Positions 44,282 to 53,485 of a DNA stretch of 56,092 nucleotides are shown in pieces. The DNA is from an uncultured Collinsella sp. (lineage in GTDB: Bacteria; Actinomycetota; Coriobacteriia; Coriobacteriales; Coriobacteriaceae). Position 1 is the first letter of the stretch, and each line of letters begins with the position of its first letter. The notes below the pieces were generated by a model that searched no databases, was not told where the DNA came from, and saw only the letters and a program-made list of their open reading frames with translations. The position numbers and the translations under genes are program-made. The stretch is taken from the NCBI GenBank assembly GCA_902490405.1, contig CABUDS010000012.1:1-56092 (forward strand). Reading direction: 5' to 3'.

Positions 44282-46810
44282 ATGGCTAAAACACTGGGGA
44301 CGCCGTGGCAAAAGCTGGGCCACGAGGTGCCGGCTTCCGAGCTCGAGGGTGTCGACCTGTATTGGCGCGCATCGAACTATCTGTCCGTCGGTCAGATCTA
44401 CCTTCGCTCCAACCCGCTGATGCGCACTGACTTTGTCGACGAGAAAACCGGTGAGATGCGCGATTTTGGTCGTCCGGACGTTAAGCACCGTCTGGTCGGT
44501 CACTGGGGCACCACGCCTGGCATCAACTTCCTGTTCGGCCACGTCAACCGCCTCATCGCCGATCACAACCAGAACGCCATTTTCTTGATGGGCCCGGGCC
44601 ACGGTGGCCCTGCCGGCACCGCCCAGTCGCTGCTCGATGGCACCTACCGTGAGATCCGCCCCGACATCACCAACGACGAGGCTGGTCTGCAGAAGTTCTT
44701 CCGCCAGTTCTCTTATCCCGGCGGCATCCCGAGCCACTTTGCGCCCGAGACGCCCGGCTCCATCCACGAGGGCGGCGAGCTCGGCTACACGCTCAGCCAC
44801 GCCTACGGCGCCGTCATGGACAACCCGAGCCTGTTGGCCGTGGCCGTGGTGGGCGACGGCGAGTCCGAGACCGGTCCGCTCGCGACCTCTTGGCAGTCCA
44901 ACAAGCTCGTGAACCCGGCAACCGACGGTATCGTCCTGCCGATCCTGCACCTCAACGGCTACAAGATCGCCAACCCCACCATCCTCGCCCGCGTGTCCGA
45001 CGAGGAGCTCACCAAGTTCTTTGAGGGCATGGGCTATAAGCCGCACTTCTTTGTCGCGGGCTTTGACGACGAGAGCCACGCAAGCATTCACGCGCGTTTT
45101 GCCGCTCTGTTCGAGCAGGTCTTCGATGAGATCTGCGACATCAAGGCCACCGCTATGGCCCAGGCCGCCGCGGGTGAGACCGTGGTCCGTCCGGCCTATC
45201 CCATGATCGTGTTCCGTACGCCCAAGGGCTGGACTTGCCCCAAGCACATCGACGGCAAGAAGACCGAGGACTCCTGGCGCGCGCATCAGGTGCCGCTGGC
45301 GAGTGCCAAGGACACCCACGAGCACTTCCGCGTGCTGCGCGAGTGGCTGCGCTCCTACAAGCCCGAGGAACTCTTTACGCCCGAGGGCCAGGTGCGCCCC
45401 GAGGTGACGGCCTTTATGCCGACCGGCGAGCTGCGCATTGGCGCCAACCCCAACGCGAACGGCGGCAAGGTCCGTCGCGAGCTCGAGCTGCCCGATATCC
45501 ACGCCCACGAGATCCCCGTTGCCGAGAAGGGCCATGGCTGGGGCTCCACCGAGGCCGCCCGCGTCTTTGGTGAGTACACTGCCGATGTTCTGGCCAAAAA
45601 CATGGAGGACTTCCGTATCTTTGGCCCCGACGAGACCGCGTCCAACCGCCTACAGGCTGCCTACAAGGTGACCAAGAAGCAGTGGGATGCCGGCTTCTAT
45701 GAGGACGATGCCAACGATGAGCTGCTCGCCGGATCCGGTAAGGTTGTCGAGCAGCTGTCCGAGCATCAGTGCGAGGGTTTCCTCGAGGCCTACGTGCTTA
45801 CCGGCCGCTCCGGTGTGTGGAGCTCCTACGAGAGCTTTGTCCACGTGGTCGATTCCATGGTCAACCAGCACTGCAAGTGGCTCGAGGCCACCAAGCGCGA
45901 GATTCCGTGGCGTGCTCCCATTAGCGGCCTCAACATTTTGCTGTCGAGCCATGTCTGGCGTCAGGACCACAACGGCTTCTCGCACCAGGACCCCGGCTTT
46001 ATCGACCTGCTGCTCAACAAGGCCAACGACACGCATATCGTGAATGCCTACTATCCGGCCGATGCCAACATGGCCCTCGCCGTGGCCGAGCGCGTCTACC
46101 AGTCCACCGACTGCGTCAACGCCATCTTCTGTGGCAAGCAGCCCGCCCCCACATTCCAGACGGTCGACGAGGCCAAGTCCGAGCTCGCCGAGGGCGTGGC
46201 GACCTGGGAGTGGGCATCGACTGCCAGCTCGCTCGCCGAGGCCGACGTCGTGGTCGCCACGTGCGGCGACGTGCCGACGCTCGAGGCCCTGGCTGCAACC
46301 GATATGCTGCGCGAGCTAGGCATTAAGGTGTGGTTCGTTAACGTGGTCGATCTGCTCAAGATCCAGAACGTCTGCGAGAACGACCAGGCCATCAGCGATG
46401 AGCGCTGGGCCGAGCTGTTTGGCCGCGGTGAGAAGCCCGTGCTCTTTGCGTTCCACGCCTATGCCGGCACGATTCGCCGCCTGATCTGGAACCGCCCCGG
46501 CCACGACGCCTTCCGCGTCCACGGCTACGAGGAGAAGGGCTCCACGACCACTCCCTTCGATATGCTGCGTCTGAACAACATGGACCGCTGGGCCCTGGCC
46601 GCCGACGTGCTGCGCATGGTCGACGCCGATAAGTTTGCCGAGCAGATTGATGAGTGGGAGGCCTTCCGCACCGAGGCCTTTGAGTTCGCGTGCAACGAGG
46701 GCTTCGATCACCCGGCCTTTACCGACTGGGTCTGGCCCGACGCTGCAGCTGCAACTGCTGCCGACGGCACGCTCTCCGCAACGCAGATGACCGCAGGCGA
46801 CAACGAATAG
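44282..46810 (+). CDS. xfp: Xylulose-5-phosphate/fructose-6-phosphate phosphoketolase
   Basis: A thiamine-diphosphate enzyme that splits xylulose 5-phosphate or fructose 6-phosphate to acetyl phosphate, giving an ATP-yielding route for sugars. Motifs HWGTTPGINF, GPGHGGPA and the TPP region VVGDGESETGPLATSWQSNK are present, as is the late GLNILLSSHVWRQDHNGFSH. The length is 842 aa, with a short Ala/Thr-rich tail. Two operators upstream and the adjacent LacI gene suggest sugar-dependent control. Confidence 0.95.
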   Translation: MAKTLGTPWQKLGHEVPASELEGVDLYWRASNYLSVGQIYLRSNPLMRTDFVDEKTGEMRDFGRPDVKHRLVGHWGTTPGINFLFGHVNRLIADHNQNAIFLMGPGHGGPAGTAQSLLDGTYREIRPDITNDEAGLQKFFRQFSYPGGIPSHFAPETPGSIHEGGELGYTLSHAYGAVMDNPSLLAVAVVGDGESETGPLATSWQSNKLVNPATDGIVLPILHLNGYKIANPTILARVSDEELTKFFEGMGYKPHFFVAGFDDESHASIHARFAALFEQVFDEICDIKATAMAQAAAGETVVRPAYPMIVFRTPKGWTCPKHIDGKKTEDSWRAHQVPLASAKDTHEHFRVLREWLRSYKPEELFTPEGQVRPEVTAFMPTGELRIGANPNANGGKVRRELELPDIHAHEIPVAEKGHGWGSTEAARVFGEYTADVLAKNMEDFRIFGPDETASNRLQAAYKVTKKQWDAGFYEDDANDELLAGSGKVVEQLSEHQCEGFLEAYVLTGRSGVWSSYESFVHVVDSMVNQHCKWLEATKREIPWRAPISGLNILLSSHVWRQDHNGFSHQDPGFIDLLLNKANDTHIVNAYYPADANMALAVAERVYQSTDCVNAIFCGKQPAPTFQTVDEAKSELAEGVATWEWASTASSLAEADVVVATCGDVPTLEALAATDMLRELGIKVWFVNVVDLLKIQNVCENDQAISDERWAELFGRGEKPVLFAFHAYAGTIRRLIWNRPGHDAFRVHGYEEKGSTTTPFDMLRLNNMDRWALAADVLRMVDADKFAEQIDEWEAFRTEAFEFACNEGFDHPAFTDWVWPDAAAATAADGTLSATQMTAGDNE

Positions 46811-46832
46811 CATCCGGGACGGCCTCGCGCTG

Positions 46833-46915
46833 GGGCCGCCTCCGGGCGGGTGCCTTCCTCTGAGAAGTGGGCTTCGCGAACTTCTCAGAGGAAGGCACCC
46901 GCCCGGAGGCGGCCC
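46833..46915. repeat. Family-2 giant hairpin, copy A
   Basis: 36-bp perfect arms (46833-46868, 46880-46915) enclose loop GGGCTTCGCGA. The inner part of each arm, with the loop, is the conserved core GAGAAGT-loop-ACTTCTC. It begins 23 bases after the xfp stop. No T-run. Confidence 0.92.
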
Positions 46916-47026
46916 TCTCGACCGTTTCGATCTGCGGCGCTGATATTTTTTTATGTAATGGGGACTTGGCTGTTGCTGCCTTGGAAACCGTGCATCTAAC
47001 TATGGTCAGCCAAAATTACATTGCCG

Positions 47027-47101
47027 GGGCCGGGGAGGCATACTCTGTTTTGAGAAGTTCGCGAAGCCCACTTCTCAAAACAGAGTATGCCTCCCCGGCC
47101 C
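47027..47101. repeat. Family-2 giant hairpin, copy B (inverted core)
   Basis: 32-bp perfect arms (47027-47058, 47070-47101) enclose loop TCGCGAAGCCC, the exact reverse complement of the copy-A loop. Only the inner seven bases of the arms match copy A. The 111-bp interval between the hairpins carries no gene. Confidence 0.92.
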
Positions 47102-47222
47102 TCGTCCGTGAACTTTTCCGCTGGGCGAGCCATAGACGCCGCGTACCGATAGGGTGAGGTGGCGGCTTGAAATTGGTGCTATATTCAGCTTGAGTTGTTA
47201 AATGTTAGTAGGAGAGGCTGAT

Positions 47223-47711
47223 ATGGGGCTGTTCAAGAAGAAAAACCCGCAGGATGCCTTTGATCCCGATGTGTTTACCATCACGGATACGATTTTGGAC
47301 CCGCCGCGGTTTACGTTTTTGCCGGCTATCTACCAGGATGCCACGCGTCGCAAGTGGGCCGTACATCAGCGCGGCGGCGAGCCGAAGATTTTTGACTATG
47401 CGGACGTGTTGCAGTGCGAAGTGGCCGAGGCGGGCGATCCGGAGGCCGATGAAGCGGTCTCTAAACAGGAATTTGCCCAGCGTATTCTGGCAAATCCCGC
47501 TAAGGCGGCAAAAATGAACGCAGCCAAGCGTAATATGTGTCTTGGTATGGGCGTTGTTGTGGCGGTTCAGACGGGAAAAGACGAGGTTTCCAAACTAGAG
47601 ATTCCCGTTATGACCGATGAAGTCAAACGCGATTCAAGCCTGTATAAGTCGTATCGGAATGTCGCCGAGAAGATCAAGGTCGAATTTGATGCCATGGGTG
47701 GTCTGGCCTAA
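47223..47711 (+). CDS. Hypothetical cytoplasmic protein
   Basis: A 162-aa soluble, charged protein (MGLFKKKNPQDAFDPDVFTI; KWAVHQRGGEPKIFDYADVL). I do not recognise the family. No signal peptide or membrane segment is seen. ATG 47223 has AGGAGAGG upstream. It stands alone between the giant hairpins and two GntR genes on the same strand; 38 bp separate it from the next start, so it may share their transcript. Confidence 0.7.
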   Translation: MGLFKKKNPQDAFDPDVFTITDTILDPPRFTFLPAIYQDATRRKWAVHQRGGEPKIFDYADVLQCEVAEAGDPEADEAVSKQEFAQRILANPAKAAKMNAAKRNMCLGMGVVVAVQTGKDEVSKLEIPVMTDEVKRDSSLYKSYRNVAEKIKVEFDAMGGLA

Positions 47712-47749
47712 TTTTGGCGACATACGTTTCTGAACGAGGAGTCTGTGCA

Positions 47750-48517
47750 ATGGCAGGCGAATCTTATGCAATTCCTCCCAAAGATCGTGCTGTTGAGGGG
47801 ATTCTTTGGTATATCCAGCACCATCAGCTTGCCGGCGGCGATCGCCTGCCGGCCGAGCGCGTGCTGTGCGAAGAGATTGGCGTTTCGCGTACGGCGTTGC
47901 GCGCCGGTATCACGCGGCTCATCTCGTGTGGAACGCTCGAGAGCCGTCGCGGATCGGGTACGTATGTGTGTCCTCCCAAACCGCTCAATATCTTTCAGGA
48001 AACGTATAACTTCTCCGATGCTGTGCGGACTGCCGGCCTGCACCCCTCTTCTCGTCTGGTTTCCACCGGGGCCATCGAGGCGGATGAGGCGCTTGCCGAC
48101 AAGCTTGGGGTTGCTGTAGGCGCTCCTTTGCTCCGCATGCAGCGTGTTCGACTTATTGAGGGCGAGCCGGCGTCAATTGAGACGGCTCACGTTAACCTGT
48201 CCCTGTGCCCCTCGCTTCCCGATCACGATTTTGAGTGTGAGAGCCTTTACGATGTCTTGCTCAAAGAAGGCGGCGTGCGCGTTGAGCATGGACGTGAGCA
48301 TATCTCCATCTCGCGTTTGAACGCCGAAGAGGCCGAGTTGCTCCAGCAAGAAGAGGGAACGCCGGTGTTCTGTGAGAGCACGATAGAATTTGATAAGGAC
48401 ATGCGTTTTGTGGAGCATTGCAAATCGGTGATTTTGCCCACAAAGTTCCGCTTTGCCGATAACGGCGAGAAGAACGGCATGAGGAGCGTGGCAGGTGAAC
48501 AATGGCTGAAACAGTAG
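47750..48517 (+). CDS. GntR/UTRA regulator 1 of the fructoselysine-type locus
   Basis: A 255-aa GntR protein: helix-turn-helix AVEGILWYIQHHQLAGGDRL with PAERVLCEEIGVSRTALRAG, then a UTRA effector domain from residue 95. ATG 47750 has GAGGAG. Its last 16 bases overlap the next regulator gene. The likely effector is a phosphorylated sugar-amine from the downstream pathway (inferred). Confidence 0.88.
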   Translation: MAGESYAIPPKDRAVEGILWYIQHHQLAGGDRLPAERVLCEEIGVSRTALRAGITRLISCGTLESRRGSGTYVCPPKPLNIFQETYNFSDAVRTAGLHPSSRLVSTGAIEADEALADKLGVAVGAPLLRMQRVRLIEGEPASIETAHVNLSLCPSLPDHDFECESLYDVLLKEGGVRVEHGREHISISRLNAEEAELLQQEEGTPVFCESTIEFDKDMRFVEHCKSVILPTKFRFADNGEKNGMRSVAGEQWLKQ

Positions 48518-49215
48518 ATGCCACCCCGGTTTATATGCGCATTCGGCGCCGCATCGAGGAGCGTATCGAGCGCGGTATATATCCCACGGGTTCCATGATT
48601 CCGTCCGAAAAAGACCTCGCCGAGGAATTTGGTACGACGCGCTTGACCATCCGAAGCGCTGTCGATGAGCTGGTTCGGCGTGGGCAGATTCGACGCGTCC
48701 GCGGAAAGGGCGCGTTTGTGGCACAGAAAGTGCCCGTTGCCTACGAGCGAACGGGAGGCTTTCGCGAATCAGTTCGTGCTTCGGGCGGCGAGCCGTCCGT
48801 CCGCATCCTCGCGCGTTCCAAGCGTTATGCGGGTCCATATTATGCCAACCTGTTTGGCATTGCCGAGGACGATTTACTGTATTCGATTCGGCGTTTGAAC
48901 TGCGTCAACGGCGATCCCGTATCGATTGAGATGGCGTTCATCCCGTGCCTGCTGTTTCCCACAATCGAAGATATTGACGTGTCGGTCTTCAGTTTGTACG
49001 AGACCTATGAGATGTTGGGCCGAAAGCCGGTCATGGCACAGGAAAAGCTCGATATCGAAGCGCTGGGCGCGCGAGATGCCGGTCTGCTTGGACTGGAGCA
49101 GGGCGATCTTGCCTTGACGCTTGAGTGCGTGAGCTTCGATGCGAGCGGCCAGGCAATCGAGTACGTCAAGTCGTTTAACCGCGGTGATGCGGGTGGATAT
49201 ACCTATACGTACTAG
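48502..49215 (+). CDS. GntR/UTRA regulator 2 of the fructoselysine-type locus
   Basis: A 237-aa paralogue of the upstream regulator with helix-turn-helix YMRIRRRIEERIERGIYPTG and DLAEEFGTTRLTIRSAVDEL, then UTRA. It overlaps regulator 1 by 16 bases (site CAGGTGAA inside it). Two UTRA regulators made from one message is unusual; they could form heterodimers or sense different substrates. Confidence 0.88.
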   Translation: MAETVDATPVYMRIRRRIEERIERGIYPTGSMIPSEKDLAEEFGTTRLTIRSAVDELVRRGQIRRVRGKGAFVAQKVPVAYERTGGFRESVRASGGEPSVRILARSKRYAGPYYANLFGIAEDDLLYSIRRLNCVNGDPVSIEMAFIPCLLFPTIEDIDVSVFSLYETYEMLGRKPVMAQEKLDIEALGARDAGLLGLEQGDLALTLECVSFDASGQAIEYVKSFNRGDAGGYTYTY

Positions 49216-49339
49216 CTGGTTTTTAGCATAACGGGCTGAAAAGCTGACGGAATTTTGATTCGTTGAGCAAACTGCATATACAACCTTACATGGCTCAAAA
49301 TCAACCGTTCGCCGATGGGGATAAATTAATCGACAAAGA

Positions 49340-49387
49340 GGTATCAAAAAGCCGTAACCTGTAACTGTGATTGGTATCGAATACTAA
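49340..49387. promoter_or_regulatory. Candidate GntR operators before the SIS/PTS operon
   Basis: GGTATCAAAA (49340-49349) and TTGGTATCGAATACTAA (49371-49387, an imperfect palindrome around CGA) precede the first deglycase gene. The same GGTATC/TRAA words recur before the second EIIC gene at 55326 and 55361. The gap 49216-49409 holds no gene. Confidence 0.5.
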
Positions 49388-49409
49388 TGATTTGTTACGA
49401 GGTGAGACG

Positions 49410-50525
49410 ATGAAGATGCTCGATTACGTTCAGCTTGCCCATGTGCGTATGGGAGAGAACCTCGAGCGTTCGTCTGAGCTGGTAGCGCAGCTCGTTGATA
49501 TTTTCCAGTCCGGTTCTTTTGACGCGCTGCGCATCGTTGCTTCGGGTTCGTCGCGCCATGCCGCCGATTGCGCCCGCGATTACCTGCAAGATACCCTGCA
49601 AATGCAGGTGTCCGTTGTGACGCCCGAGGCCTTCGTCGATTTTGAGCACACCTATCCGCAGCATGCGCTCAACATTGCCGTTTCGCAGAGCGGCTATTCG
49701 ACCAATACGATCGCGGCTCTTGATTACATGCGCGCGCACGATATGGCTGCAGTTGCGCTCACGGCAAACGTCGAGGCACCCATCAAGGAACACGCTGACA
49801 TCGTTCTTGACTACGGTGTGGGTGTCGAGTCGGTGGACTTTGTGACTCTGGGCGTCGAGGTTCTCGTTGAGTACCTGGTGCTCTTTGGTATTTACGGCGG
49901 CCAGGCGCGCGGAACGATTGACGCCAAGGGCGTTGCCCAGCGTCTTGACGACCTGCGCGAGGCTATCCAGGCCAATGCCGTGATGTGCAAGATCGCCGAG
50001 GCATATGTCCAAGACCACATGCTCGAGCTTTCTGAGCACATGCCCGCCATGGTCGTCGGCAACGGCCCCAACTATGGCGTTGCCGAAGAAGCGGCCCTCA
50101 AGCTGAGCGAGACCATCAAGATTCCTGCCATGCATCACGAGGGCGAGGAGTTCGTCCACGGTCCCGAGATGCAGATAACCCCAGGCTACCACGTGTTTAT
50201 CGTCGACGATCCGCAGGGGTCGGAGCGTCTTGCGAATATCGCCGATGCGCTATCGAACGTTACGACAAAAACGGTGCTGCTCACGGCCCATCCCAGGGGT
50301 AGGGCTCACGAGGTTGCGGTGCCTCAGGTGGCTCCGCTGCTCAGCGCAATTCCCAATCTTGTGTTCTTCCAGACGATTGCGGCCATAATCGCCGAGCGTC
50401 TGAAGTCATGGGACGTACACCCGTATCTCGATGCCGTCTCCAAACAGATGGAGGTTAAGGCGGAGGGCTACGAAGAGTCAGTCAATGCGCTTAAGGCCAA
50501 AGCGGCCGAGTGTTACGGAATGTAA
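49410..50525 (+). CDS. SIS-domain sugar-phosphate deglycase/isomerase (GfrE-like, GlmS-type)
   Basis: A 371-aa protein with two SIS domains like the isomerase half of GlmS: first domain LRIVASGSSRHAADCARDYL, with AVSQSGYSTNTIAALDYM; second domain VGNGPNYGVAEEAALKLSET, with HHEGEEFVHGPE. It has no glutaminase domain. In the gfr and frl systems such proteins cleave phosphorylated Amadori products into amino acid and glucose 6-phosphate. ATG 49410 follows GAGGTGAG. The exact substrate is inferred from context. Confidence 0.8.
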   Translation: MKMLDYVQLAHVRMGENLERSSELVAQLVDIFQSGSFDALRIVASGSSRHAADCARDYLQDTLQMQVSVVTPEAFVDFEHTYPQHALNIAVSQSGYSTNTIAALDYMRAHDMAAVALTANVEAPIKEHADIVLDYGVGVESVDFVTLGVEVLVEYLVLFGIYGGQARGTIDAKGVAQRLDDLREAIQANAVMCKIAEAYVQDHMLELSEHMPAMVVGNGPNYGVAEEAALKLSETIKIPAMHHEGEEFVHGPEMQITPGYHVFIVDDPQGSERLANIADALSNVTTKTVLLTAHPRGRAHEVAVPQVAPLLSAIPNLVFFQTIAAIIAERLKSWDVHPYLDAVSKQMEVKAEGYEESVNALKAKAAECYGM

Positions 50526-50585
50526 GCGGGTTTTGATGCCCGTTGGCATGGGGGATGTGGAGACAACCCCAGAAAGGAGAGACAA

Positions 50586-51647
50586 ATGAAGGAAACCGAG
50601 AAGATCGAGATCATGCATTTCGACCAGGAGGGCTACCTCGAGGACGGCAAGGCGCTCTACGAGACCGGCAAGAAGATGACCGCGCTCGCCGACAAGGTCG
50701 CCGACGAGGGCTACGACGCCGTGTTCCTGATGGGTGTCGGCGGCACCTGGGACGAGCTCATGCAGCTCGAGTACCTCATGAACAAGTTCGGCGACCGCGA
50801 CCTCGAGGTCTACCTGATCCACGCCGCCGAGTGGAACGTCATGGGCCACAAGCGCATGACCGAGAAGTCCGTCGTGCTCACCGCCTCCGAGTCCGGCACC
50901 ACCCCCGAGGTCCTCGAGGCCGTCAAGAAGATGAAGGAGATGGGCGTGCGCGTCTACGCCATGACCAAGCCCGATGGCCTCATCGGCCAGGCTGTCGGCG
51001 CCGAGAACTGCGTCGCCATGGCTTCTGACCATGGCTCGGGCGGCTGCGAGAAGGGCTACTACCTCGCCGACTGCTTCGGCCTGCGCCTGCTCAACCGCCG
51101 CGGCTGCTTCCCCAAGTTCGATCTGTTTATCGAGCAGACCAAGGACATCTGGAAGGACATGCTCGATATCCGCAAGCGCTTCGAGCCGCGCGCCGAGGAG
51201 CTCGCCAAGAAGTACGCCCTGGCCCCCTACACCATGTTCATCGGCTCCGGCGCCCTGTGGGGCGAGACCATCCTGTTCTCGATGTGCATCCTCGAGGAGA
51301 TGCAGTGGAAGCGCACCCGCTACATCACCTCGGCCGACTTCTTCCACGGCACCCTCGAGCTCGTGGAGCCCGGCGTCCCCGTGTTCCTGTTCATGGGCGA
51401 GGACGAGAACCGCAAGCTCGACGAGCGCGTCCGCGCGTTCCTCAACCGCGGCGTGACCGGCGACACCGACATCAACATCATCGACACCGCCGAGTTCGCG
51501 ATCCCCGGCCTTGACGACGAGTTCCGCGTCATCGTCTCCCCGTGGATTCTGACGGTGCTCGTGACCGACCGCCTGGCTCGCTACTACGAGACGGTCACCA
51601 AGCACAACCTCAAGTATCGTCGCTACTATCACCAGTTCGACTACTAA
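50586..51647 (+). CDS. FrlB-like fructoselysine-6-phosphate deglycase
   Basis: A 353-aa double-SIS protein that resembles E. coli FrlB: SADFFHGTLELVEPGVPVFL, FMGEDENRK and the C-terminal RRYYHQFDY match it closely as remembered. It should split a phosphorylated sugar-lysine taken up by the PTS encoded next. Codon use is extreme, almost all C or G at third positions, more so than in the neighbouring EIIA and EIIB genes. The site is AAAGGAGA. Confidence 0.85.
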   Translation: MKETEKIEIMHFDQEGYLEDGKALYETGKKMTALADKVADEGYDAVFLMGVGGTWDELMQLEYLMNKFGDRDLEVYLIHAAEWNVMGHKRMTEKSVVLTASESGTTPEVLEAVKKMKEMGVRVYAMTKPDGLIGQAVGAENCVAMASDHGSGGCEKGYYLADCFGLRLLNRRGCFPKFDLFIEQTKDIWKDMLDIRKRFEPRAEELAKKYALAPYTMFIGSGALWGETILFSMCILEEMQWKRTRYITSADFFHGTLELVEPGVPVFLFMGEDENRKLDERVRAFLNRGVTGDTDINIIDTAEFAIPGLDDEFRVIVSPWILTVLVTDRLARYYETVTKHNLKYRRYYHQFDY

Positions 51648-51693
51648 AGAAAACGGGTGCGGGAACGTGCCGGGCTATTGAGAGGAACACAGA

Positions 51694-52113
51694 ATGAGAC
51701 AGTACATCATCGCCAGCCATGCGCACTTCGCTACCGGCATCAAGGAGAGCGTCGAGCTGCTCTCGGGCGCGCGCGACAACGTCCACGATCTTTCGATGTT
51801 CGTCGATGACCGCATGGACGTGGCCGAGGAGGCCCAAAAACTGCTGGCGGGCATGTCTGCCGACGACGATGTCGTTGTCTGCACCGACCTCTTTGGCGGC
51901 AGCGTCAACAACGAGTTCACCAAGATCGTCCAGACACGTCCCCGCACGTACCTCGTTACCAACATGAACCTTCCTCTGCTCATCCAGCTGCTGTTCTCTG
52001 AAGAGTCGGCGCCGGTTGAGGAGACGATTCGCACCATCGTCGCTGCGGACGATACGCGCGTGAAGTTTGTCAACGACCTGTTGGTCGATGACGACGAGGA
52101 GGAAGAGTTCTAA
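51694..52113 (+). CDS. PTS mannose-family EIIA component
   Basis: A 139-aa cytoplasmic EIIA. The phosphorylated histidine is in IIASHAHFATGI (His9). The segment VVVCTDLFGGSVNNEF is typical of the family. It takes phosphate from HPr and passes it to EIIB. The C-terminus is acidic (VDDDEEEEF). The site is GAGAGGAA. Confidence 0.92.
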   Translation: MRQYIIASHAHFATGIKESVELLSGARDNVHDLSMFVDDRMDVAEEAQKLLAGMSADDDVVVCTDLFGGSVNNEFTKIVQTRPRTYLVTNMNLPLLIQLLFSEESAPVEETIRTIVAADDTRVKFVNDLLVDDDEEEEF

Positions 52114-52170
52114 TCCGCAGCACCTATTGACATGCCGTAAGACGGCGCAAGACCTTTGGGGGGTCACATT

Positions 52171-52653
52171 ATGATTCAGCTACTTCGCGTTGACCATCGC
52201 CTGCTTCATGGCCAGGTCGCAGTTTCCTGGGTTCAGGGCCTTGGCTCCAACTGCATTTTCTGCGTGGGCGATAAGGTCGCCAACGACCCGGTGTGGAAGA
52301 CGACACTCAAGATGGGCAAGCCTGCCGGCTGCAAGCTCGTCATTAAAGATATGGAGCATGCCATCGAAGCTATCAATTCGGGCGTGACTGACAAGTACAA
52401 GATGATCATCTGCGTCGCCACCATCGCTGAGGCAAAGCAGCTTGTTGAGGGCTGCCCGCAGATCAAGTCGGTCAACCTGGGCAACACCAAGCCGAAGGAT
52501 GAGAAGCGCCCCGATGCTCGTCAGGTCTCTCGTCAGATCTTCCTGACCGCGGCCGAGGAAGCCGATGTGCGCGAGATGATGGATCGTGGCGTTGAGGTCG
52601 AGATCCGTCCTCTGGCCGATGACCCCAAGGTCGACTGCGCAAGCGTGCTCTAG
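52171..52653 (+). CDS. PTS mannose/sorbose-family EIIB component
   Basis: A 160-aa EIIB. The phosphorylated His lies in LRVDHRLLHGQVAVSW (His13). ATG 52171 has a GGGGGG site; a start at 52156 would lie within that region. It transfers phosphate to the imported sugar-amine. Confidence 0.93.
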   Translation: MIQLLRVDHRLLHGQVAVSWVQGLGSNCIFCVGDKVANDPVWKTTLKMGKPAGCKLVIKDMEHAIEAINSGVTDKYKMIICVATIAEAKQLVEGCPQIKSVNLGNTKPKDEKRPDARQVSRQIFLTAAEEADVREMMDRGVEVEIRPLADDPKVDCASVL

Positions 52654-52711
52654 GCGTTTGAATTCGAAGAGTCTGAGCTCTTCGTAGTGTCCTATTAGGA
52701 AAGGGGGATGT

Positions 52712-53485
52712 ATGCTTACCCAAGCAATCCTCATCGGACTTATCGCCGCATTTGGTAAGTTCGACTGCCAGCTCGGTACGCTCTATGCGTTCCGTCCCAT
52801 CGTCCTGTGCCCGCTCGTGGGCCTGGTCCTGGGGGACCTGCAGTCCGGTCTCGCGATCGGTGCGAGCCTGGAGCTGCTGTTCATGGGCTCGATCTCCATC
52901 GGCGCCTACGTGCCGCCTGATGAGACGATCGGCGGCGTGCTTGCCTGTGCCTTCGCTATCCAGCTCGGTCAGGGTACCGAGGCAGCCATCGCGCTTGCCA
53001 TGCCCATCGCCACGCTGTGCCTTGCCATCAAGAACATCCTCAACGCCGCCCTGCCGATCCTGGTTGACCGCGCTGATGTCTTCTCCGGCCAGGGCAACCT
53101 TAAGGGTGTCTATGCGATGCACTTCCTGATCGGTTCCACCGGTGTCATCATGGCGTTCCTGCTGTGCTCGCTGTCGTTCTATCTGGGTGCTGACGCCATC
53201 CAGGGCATGCTCGACTTCATCCCGCCCTTTGTCCTTGCTGGCTTTGGCGTTGCCGCCAACATCCTGCCGGCCATGGGCTTCGCCATGCTCGGCCGCCTGG
53301 TGCTCACCAAGCAGCTCGTGCCCTTCTACTTCCTGGGCTTCCTGCTGTGCTCCTACGCCAACGTGCCCGTCCTGGGCGTCGCCCTGATCGCCATCATCAT
53401 CGGCATCGACAAGTTCGACCTGCTCGGCCTGGGCGGAGCCCAGCCCCAGCTCTCCGCGGAAGGGGATGAGGACGATGACTTCTAG
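52712..53485 (+). CDS. PTS mannose/sorbose-family EIIC component (copy 1)
   Basis: A 257-aa membrane channel with several hydrophobic segments; GLVLGDLQSGLAIGASLELL and FMGSISIGAYVPPDETIGGV are family hallmarks. It ends GDEDDDF. Its gene overlaps that of EIID by 11 bases. The gene at 55504 has the same product with near-identical DNA stretches. Confidence 0.92.
   Translation: MLTQAILIGLIAAFGKFDCQLGTLYAFRPIVLCPLVGLVLGDLQSGLAIGASLELLFMGSISIGAYVPPDETIGGVLACAFAIQLGQGTEAAIALAMPIATLCLAIKNILNAALPILVDRADVFSGQGNLKGVYAMHFLIGSTGVIMAFLLCSLSFYLGADAIQGMLDFIPPFVLAGFGVAANILPAMGFAMLGRLVLTKQLVPFYFLGFLLCSYANVPVLGVALIAIIIGIDKFDLLGLGGAQPQLSAEGDEDDDF

Noticed and set aside
46867..47157. Open frame of 96 codons between xfp and the hypothetical gene
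   Set aside because: It runs through both perfect hairpins and has no ribosome-binding site; the reading is a by-product of the palindromes.
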